Assembly (NCBI GenBank): GCA_003457075.1
Contig: DMIY01000206.1
Location: forward strand, 1-5,138
Source: Desulfotomaculum sp.
Lineage (GTDB): Bacteria > Bacillota > Desulfotomaculia > Desulfotomaculales > Nap2-2B
DNA: 5,138 bases
Reading direction: 5' to 3'
In this document: piece by piece, positions 1-5,138 of the stretch
Layout of the letters: the number at the start of each line of letters is the position of its first letter
Position numbering within the stretch: the first letter of the stretch is position 1
Program-made: the position numbers and the translations under genes
Notes under the pieces: model-generated
Seen by the model: only the letters and a program-made list of their open reading frames with translations
What the model was told of the DNA's origin: nothing
Database searches by the model: none

Positions 1-1266
1 CTTTTGCATATGGGTAATGCCCGCGGGGCTGCCCTGGGGGATAGCCTTGCTTTCATTTTAGATTTTTGCGGTTACCAGGTAACCAGGGAATTTTACATCA
101 ACGATGCCGGTCACCAGATTGAACTTTTCGGGCAATCCTTGGAAGCACGCTATTTTCAGCTTTTGGGTCATCCGGCGGAAGTGCCTGCCGAAGGATATCA
201 TGGTGATGATGTAATAGAAACGGTACAGGGTTTTATTGCCGTCCACGGGGATCAGTACCTGCAGGTTGAAGAGGACGAACGCAGAAAAACAATGGTTGAT
301 TATGCGCTCAGGGAAAAGCTCTCGGCGATCGAAAAAACCCTGCGGGATTTTGGCGTGTGTTACGAAGTTTGGTTTTCGGAACGGAATCTGCACAAAAAAG
401 GTGTTGTGCGGGAAGTTATTGAGCGTTTAAATGAAAAAGGTTATCTTTATGAGCAGGAAGGGGCCTTTTGGTTCAAAGCCAGAGAATTCGGGATAGAAAA
501 AGATGATGTTGTAATACGCAGCAACGGTGTTCCGACCTACTTTGCCGCCGATGTGGCCTATCACTTAAACAAGCTCCAGCGGGGGTTTGATTGGATGATC
601 GACATTTGGGGTGCCGATCACCATGGTCACGTAGCCCGGATGAAAAGCGCTATAACTGCCCTGGGTTATAACCCGGATGTTTTACAGGTTATCATTATGC
701 AACTGGTGCGTCTTTACCGGGGCGGTGAAGTGGTACGAATGAGCAAGCGTTCCGGCCAGTTTGTTACTCTGGAGGAATTGGTGGATGAAGTAGGCCGGGA
801 TGCGGCACGGTATTTCTTTGTTATGCGCAGTGCCGACAGCCACCTGGATTTTGATCTTGACCTGGCCCGTGCCCAGTCCAACGAAAACCCTGTGTATTAT
901 ATCCAATACGCCCACGCCCGTATTTGCAGTATTTTTCGCCAGTTGAGTGAAATGGGCAGGGACTTATCTTCCTTTGTACCGGCCGACTTGTTTTTGTTGA
1001 AGGAAGAAGCTGAACTGATTTTAACCCGCAGGCTGGCTGATTTTCCGGAAGAAGTGGCCATGGCTGCTAAAGACATGGCTCCCCACAGACTGGCTCGCTA
1101 TTTGCACGAAGTGGCCGGCCTGCTGCATAGCTTTTACAATGGCCACCGCGTGATCGGCAGTGATGAACGTCTGTCTTCGGCCAGGTTGATGCTTGTTAAC
1201 TCTACACGTATAGTTTTGCGTAACGGTATGCGGCTTTTGGGTGTTAGCGCCCCGGAACGCATGTAA
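1..1266 (+). CDS. argS: Arginyl-tRNA synthetase, 5'-truncated by window edge
   Basis: This class I aminoacyl-tRNA synthetase charges tRNA-Arg with arginine in the cytoplasm, using ATP. The open frame runs in from base 1, so the true start lies outside. About 421 codons remain of a family that is usually near 550-560 residues; the missing part is the N-terminal Add-1 domain and the start of the catalytic fold. Visible landmarks are the HIGH-type motif as HMGN (bases 7-18), the ArgRS-typical GADHHGH (610-630), and the KMSKS-type loop as RMSKRSG (736-756). From about base 883 the helical anticodon-binding DALR domain begins with NPVYYIQYAHAR, and it runs to the conventional C-terminus ending in PERM. 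pyrG follows 13 nt after the TAA stop with no terminator, so the two are probably co-transcribed. No key residue is lost in the visible part. The assignment is secure. Confidence 0.97.
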   Translation, partial: LLHMGNARGAALGDSLAFILDFCGYQVTREFYINDAGHQIELFGQSLEARYFQLLGHPAEVPAEGYHGDDVIETVQGFIAVHGDQYLQVEEDERRKTMVDYALREKLSAIEKTLRDFGVCYEVWFSERNLHKKGVVREVIERLNEKGYLYEQEGAFWFKAREFGIEKDDVVIRSNGVPTYFAADVAYHLNKLQRGFDWMIDIWGADHHGHVARMKSAITALGYNPDVLQVIIMQLVRLYRGGEVVRMSKRSGQFVTLEELVDEVGRDAARYFFVMRSADSHLDFDLDLARAQSNENPVYYIQYAHARICSIFRQLSEMGRDLSSFVPADLFLLKEEAELILTRRLADFPEEVAMAAKDMAPHRLARYLHEVAGLLHSFYNGHRVIGSDERLSSARLMLVNSTRIVLRNGMRLLGVSAPERM

Positions 1267-1268
1267 AC

Positions 1269-1274
1269 AGGAGG
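1269..1274 (+). promoter_or_regulatory. Ribosome binding site of pyrG
   Basis: A perfect AGGAGG lies 5 nt upstream of the pyrG ATG at 1280, just after the argS stop codon. It supports this ATG as the start and suggests strong translation initiation. Confidence 0.9.
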
Positions 1275-1279
1275 CGTAG

Positions 1280-2887
<1,608 letters not shown>

Positions 2888-2901
2888 TGACATTTTCGCA
2901 G

Positions 2902-2930
2902 TTGTCGAATTGTAAATTGAAGATTGTAAA
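2902..2930 (+). promoter_or_regulatory. Possible sigma-A promoter for sppA with overlapping Spo0A box
   Basis: TTGTCG (2902-2907) and TGTAAA (2925-2930) each match four of six bases of the sigma-A -35 and -10 hexamers and are 17 bp apart. Transcription would start near 2937, just ahead of the sppA TTG at 2961. The exact Spo0A-box heptamer TGTCGAA (2903-2909) overlaps the -35 element, the position from which Spo0A acts at some sigma-A promoters in Bacillus. Both hexamers are imperfect, and an exact heptamer is expected roughly 0.6 times by chance in this window counting both strands, so this is a candidate only. Confidence 0.35.
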
Positions 2931-2932
2931 TT
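2909..2932 (+). repeat. Direct repeat ATTGTAAATT, two copies
   Basis: The 10-mer ATTGTAAATT occurs at 2909-2918 and again at 2923-2932, giving a 14-bp period with GAAG between the copies. It lies in the AT-rich gap between pyrG and sppA and overlaps the possible sppA promoter. A weak dyad, TTGAA (2917-2921) against TTCAA (2932-2936), covers the second copy. It could be an operator or a fragment of a dispersed intergenic repeat; the window does not decide which. Confidence 0.6.
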
Positions 2933-2960
2933 TCAAGATGGGAAGTGGGGTTATTTAGGT

Positions 2961-3977
2961 TTGAATCGAAAGGTAATTGCCGGGGTAGTAGTTGGAATTG
3001 TGGCGCTTTCCTTGGTGATCGGTTTTGTGGCGAGTTTGCTGTGGTTTGATAAGGATAAGAGCGGGGAGAAAGAGGTGGTTTACGGCCGTTCCGGCGGAGC
3101 CGTGGGAGTTGTTTCAATTGATGGCGCTATTGTATGTGGCCGGAGCATGGCTGGTTTTACAGGTGCCCAGGCAGGTTCAGAGGATGTTATTGCCCAGTTG
3201 CGGTCCGTTGCCAAAAATCCGGATATTCGGACGGTTGTATTACGGCTGAACAGTCCTGGTGGAACAGCGGCGGGAGCGCAGGAGATTGCTGTTGAAGTGG
3301 ACAGGTTGCGCCAGGCAGGGAAAAAGGTAGTGGCTTCTATGGGAGATGTTTCTGCTTCGGGAGCCTATTGGATTGCCTGTCGGGCAGATAAAATTGTGGC
3401 CAACCCCGGCACGCTGACCGGCAGTATAGGTGTAATCATGCAGATTCAGGATCTCAGGGGACTTTACGGTAAAATAGGCATTGAACCACAAACCTTTAAA
3501 AGCGGCCCGTATAAAGACATGGGCGCGCCTGACCGTTCTATAACCAGGGAGGAGCGCGTTATTTTCCAGAGTATGGTGAATGATATTTACGATCAATTTT
3601 TAAATGCCGTGGCGAGCGGCAGGAAGATGGAACCGGAAAAAGTTAGGGAACTGGCTGACGGGCGCGTCTTTACGGGCCGGCAGGCAAGGGATGTGGGCCT
3701 GGTAGATGAATTAGGTAATTACCGGGATGCAATAAGTATTGCCGGCCGTCTTTCCGGTTTGGGGCCTGAACCGCGGGTGATTGAACTCGGACCGCGAGGG
3801 TTGCTGCAGGAACTGTTTGGGACTGTTACCGGCGCTCCATCCTGGGCTGGACTGATGGGTAAATGGGCGGCTGGGGTTATAGAGCCTGCGGAAGTGAGAA
3901 TTAAGGAGAACCAGGAGCTTTACCCTGCTATCTGGCTGCTTTACCCGGCTTATTTTTTTGAAAGGCAGGGGTCGTGA
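2961..3977 (+). CDS. sppA: Signal peptide peptidase SppA, short membrane-anchored form
   Basis: SppA is a membrane-bound serine peptidase (family S49, ClpP/crotonase fold) that cuts leftover signal peptides at the outer face of the cytoplasmic membrane. The 338 residues fit the single-domain Gram-positive form, not the duplicated form of about 600 residues in E. coli. After MNRK, residues 5-28 form one hydrophobic anchor. The core has RLNSPGGT (95-102, oxyanion region), Ser133 in SASGAYW as nucleophile, LTGSIGVIM (152-160), and Lys185 in SGPYKDMG as general base. The 52-residue Ser-Lys spacing equals that of Bacillus subtilis SppA (Ser147/Lys199, as I recall it). The start is TTG: the frame has a stop at 2913-2915, no ATG or GTG lies between it and 2961, and later starts would cut the anchor. 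The ribosome site is weak (purine-rich GGAAGTGGGG, 2941-2950). The C-terminus is hydrophobic (YPAIWLLYPAYFF, 321-333). It overlaps the next gene by 4 nt. Confidence 0.93.
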   Translation: MNRKVIAGVVVGIVALSLVIGFVASLLWFDKDKSGEKEVVYGRSGGAVGVVSIDGAIVCGRSMAGFTGAQAGSEDVIAQLRSVAKNPDIRTVVLRLNSPGGTAAGAQEIAVEVDRLRQAGKKVVASMGDVSASGAYWIACRADKIVANPGTLTGSIGVIMQIQDLRGLYGKIGIEPQTFKSGPYKDMGAPDRSITREERVIFQSMVNDIYDQFLNAVASGRKMEPEKVRELADGRVFTGRQARDVGLVDELGNYRDAISIAGRLSGLGPEPRVIELGPRGLLQELFGTVTGAPSWAGLMGKWAAGVIEPAEVRIKENQELYPAIWLLYPAYFFERQGS

Positions 3978-4741
3978 ACTTGGAAGAACAAAAAGATGTT
4001 TTTGCTGATCAAGGACAGTCCACAGATACGTTTGAGGAACAGCCGGCAGGCTTGCGGGAAGCGGATCAACTTTCCTCCCCGGGTTTTTTAGAACTTGTTT
4101 ATGGCGTATTGTTTGATCCCCTGCCTGCTTTTCGGAAAATAGCAGCGAAGCCGCCTGTAGGGTTAGCTGTTTTGATTTTTACGCTGGTTAATGTAGCTGT
4201 TGCTATTATGAGCGTTTTAGTAATGTCTCGTTCTATGAACCAGCATCTGCCCGGCATGGAGATACCCATGACCAGGTTTATGAATGCGGCGATGCCGGTT
4301 ATAGTTGTACTGAGCCTGGTTTCCAATTATATCGGCTGGTTTTTAGTGAGTGGCTTATTTCACTTGCTGGCTGAATTTTTAGGCGGGCGTGGAAGAGCTA
4401 TAGGCGTTTTTGCCGTAACTGGTTTGAGCAGCCTGCCTTTAATTTTTCTGGTGCCTGTTAATTTGTTGATCTTGCTTTGGGGACTGAAAAGTTTCGCTGC
4501 TGTTGTAATTATGCCGCTGTTGAGCTTGATTGTTGTTATTTGGTGGTTAATCTTGTTGATCCTGGGTATCCGCCAGGTGCATGGCTTCTCCACCGGGCGG
4601 GCGGTGGCAGCAGTGCTGCTTCCTGTGGCGGGCGTAATTATTTTAGTAGTGATTCTAATGGTGGCCATGATGGCTATAACAGCTTCAATAGTTCCTGCTC
4701 TTCCTGTCGTTCCCGGAGGACATGTACCTGGTTTATTTTGA
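3974..4741 (+). CDS. Multi-pass membrane protein, Yip1-like family
   Basis: This is a 255-residue integral membrane protein. Residues 1-40 are polar and rich in acidic residues and glutamine, and should be cytoplasmic. Next come FLELVYGVLFDPLPAFRKIA (38-57), a motif typical of bacterial Yip1-domain proteins, and about five hydrophobic segments near 62-84, 105-132, 143-170, 174-199 and 208-240. TGLSSLPLIF (149-158), the tryptophan-rich WWLILLILGIRQVHGFS (190-206) and the following GRA also fit that family. The C-terminus is a short proline- and glycine-rich tail. Bacterial Yip1 members have no established biochemical role, and I see no catalytic residues. The GTG start overlaps the sppA stop as GTGA, implying translational coupling and a shared membrane task. 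AAAGG (3961-3965) is 8 nt before this GTG, but AGGGG (3967-3971) is equally well placed for the TTG at 3980, so the protein may be two residues shorter. Family assignment is from motif style only. Confidence 0.75.
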   Translation: MNLEEQKDVFADQGQSTDTFEEQPAGLREADQLSSPGFLELVYGVLFDPLPAFRKIAAKPPVGLAVLIFTLVNVAVAIMSVLVMSRSMNQHLPGMEIPMTRFMNAAMPVIVVLSLVSNYIGWFLVSGLFHLLAEFLGGRGRAIGVFAVTGLSSLPLIFLVPVNLLILLWGLKSFAAVVIMPLLSLIVVIWWLILLILGIRQVHGFSTGRAVAAVLLPVAGVIILVVILMVAMMAITASIVPALPVVPGGHVPGLF

Positions 4742-4758
4742 GAACAAATATTTACTTT

Positions 4759-4765
4759 TGTCCAA
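4759..4765 (+). promoter_or_regulatory. Possible Spo0A box upstream of spo0F
   Basis: TGTCCAA differs from the Spo0A-box consensus TGTCGAA by one base and is preceded by the T-run usual for good boxes (CTTTTGTC). It lies 1 bp upstream of the nine-base -35 element of the candidate sigma-H promoter. A second one-mismatch copy, CGTCGAA (4787-4793), overlaps the -10 region 28 bp downstream. Spo0A control of spo0F is known in Bacillus subtilis; applying it here is inference. Confidence 0.35.
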
Positions 4766-4787
4766 GGCAGGGATTTATAATCTTGCC
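4766..4787 (+). other. Hairpin overlapping the candidate sigma-H promoter
   Basis: GGCAGGG (4766-4772) can pair with TCTTGCC (4781-4787) around an 8-nt loop, giving seven pairs of which two are G-U. No T-run follows on either strand, so it does not look like an intrinsic terminator. It may simply be a by-product of the promoter sequence, or a weak pause or processing site for read-through from the sppA operon. Confidence 0.35.
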
Positions 4788-4794
4788 GTCGAAT
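4767..4794 (+). promoter_or_regulatory. Candidate sigma-H promoter of spo0F
   Basis: The sigma-H consensus in Bacillus is RnAGGAwWW, 11-12 bp, RnnGAAT. Here GCAGGGATT (4767-4775) has one mismatch, the spacer is 12 bp (4776-4787), and GTCGAAT (4788-4794) matches fully. Transcription would begin near 4801, leaving a leader of about 155 nt before the spo0F ATG. B. subtilis spo0F is known to use a sigma-H promoter, which raises the prior considerably. The start site is not proven. Confidence 0.55.
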
Positions 4795-4825
4795 GTAACA
4801 ATGTTTCTAGTTTCCTTATTTGTAT

Positions 4826-4834
4826 TGATATAAT
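4826..4834 (+). promoter_or_regulatory. Candidate extended -10 sigma-A promoter of spo0F
   Basis: TGATATAAT combines a perfect TATAAT (4829-4834) with the TGn extension. No good -35 hexamer lies 16-18 bp upstream, which is common for extended -10 promoters. The start would be near 4841, about 115 nt before spo0F. It would supply vegetative expression alongside the sigma-H candidate upstream. Confidence 0.5.
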
Positions 4835-4937
4835 TTTTAGGCATGCTGATTAGTTACAAGAAAATTTAATAATTACTGTACCCTTGTCATGAATTACGAA
4901 GATGCCTGGAGAGTTTATGTAGCGATCGTTGGCTATT

Positions 4938-4944
4938 AAGGGGG
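4938..4944 (+). promoter_or_regulatory. Ribosome binding site of spo0F
   Basis: AAGGGGG ends 11 nt before the ATG at 4956 and supports that start. The only other in-frame candidate upstream is the TTG at 4929, which overlaps no ribosome site, and a TAG at 4920 closes the frame. A GTG directly follows the ATG (4959) but is spaced less well. Confidence 0.65.
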
Positions 4945-4955
4945 CAGATAGAATT

Positions 4956-5138
4956 ATGGTGGGTTACGATCTGCTGATTGTAGATGATCAGGCGGGGGTT
5001 CGGCGGTTGCTTTATGAAGTTTTTTTGGTGGAGGGGTACCTGGTGGACATGGCTTCCTCTGGAGCCGAGGCGGTTCAAAAGGTGTGCGAGAGGAAACCTC
5101 AGGTGGTTTTGCTTGATCACAGGATGCCTGTAATGAGC
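4956..5138 (+). CDS. spo0F: Spo0F-like response regulator, 3'-truncated by window edge
   Basis: Spo0F is a single-domain receiver that takes phosphate from sporulation sensor kinases and passes it to Spo0B and then Spo0A. Sixty-one codons are visible of a protein usually near 120 residues. The receiver fold is clear: acidic pair Asp10-Asp11 in LLIVDDQ (6-12), phospho-acceptor Asp54 in VLLDHRMP (51-58), and VEGY (25-28). These positions coincide with B. subtilis Spo0F (Asp10, Asp11, Asp54), as do Gln12, Gly14, Arg16, Leu18, Glu21, Val22 and Phe23 in the first helix, the surface that contacts kinases and Spo0B. The DDQ signature and location downstream of pyrG favour Spo0F over CheY or the receiver of a larger regulator. 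The C-terminal half is unseen, so a fused output domain cannot be excluded. Upstream sigma-H and Spo0A-type motifs fit the same role. Confidence 0.85.
   Translation, partial: MVGYDLLIVDDQAGVRRLLYEVFLVEGYLVDMASSGAEAVQKVCERKPQVVLLDHRMPVMS

Noticed and set aside
2904..2910. GTCGAAT upstream of sppA as a sigma-H -10 element
   Set aside because: No AGGA-type -35 element lies 11-12 bp upstream; the nearest AGGTAAT gives a spacing near 15 bp.
4742..4762. AT-rich dyad ACAAA...TTTGT just after the Yip1-like gene as a terminator
   Set aside because: Only five AT-rich pairs and no following T-run; too weak to call a terminator.
4477..4833. Plus-strand frame of 118 codons overlapping the Yip1-like gene
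   Set aside because: It is an alternate frame of a clear membrane protein; its residue make-up (runs of Gly, Ser, Cys) is what a shifted frame of hydrophobic codons gives.
4887..5120. Minus-strand open frame opposite spo0F
   Set aside because: The opposite strand encodes a clear receiver domain with all active-site residues, so this frame is a shadow.

Overview
The window looks like chromosomal core sequence from an endospore-forming, anaerobic-type Firmicute (class Clostridia, plausibly the Desulfotomaculum/Pelotomaculum group). This rests on the gene content, the gene order and protein style, not on a database match. All genes lie on the + strand and packing is tight. I see no mobile element, CRISPR array, tRNA or rRNA.

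Layout: (1) 1-1266 is the 3' three-quarters of argS (arginyl-tRNA synthetase), cut by the left edge just before its HIGH-type motif. (2) 1280-2887 is a complete pyrG (CTP synthase), 13 nt behind argS with a perfect AGGAGG ribosome binding site. (3) 2888-2960 is a 73-nt AT-rich gap with an exact Spo0A-box heptamer, a possible sigma-A promoter and a 10-bp direct repeat. (4) 2961-3977 is a short-form sppA (membrane-anchored signal peptide peptidase) starting with TTG. (5) 3974-4741 is a multi-pass membrane protein of the Yip1-like type, overlapping sppA by 4 nt. (6) 4742-4955 is a 214-nt gap with a candidate sigma-H promoter, two near-match Spo0A boxes, a hairpin, and an extended -10 sigma-A promoter. 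(7) 4956-5138 is the first 61 codons of a Spo0F-like single-domain response regulator, cut by the right edge.

Together: argS and pyrG are housekeeping genes for translation and pyrimidine nucleotide synthesis, probably co-transcribed. sppA and the Yip1-like gene form a translationally coupled membrane pair. spo0F belongs to the sporulation phosphorelay and seems to have its own promoters. The order resembles the Bacillus argS-rpoE-pyrG-spo0F neighbourhood, but rpoE (delta) is missing between argS and pyrG, and the sppA/Yip1 pair sits between pyrG and spo0F. No new biochemical system is visible. The most interesting material is regulatory: sporulation-type promoter and operator motifs in front of spo0F, and a possible Spo0A site in front of sppA.
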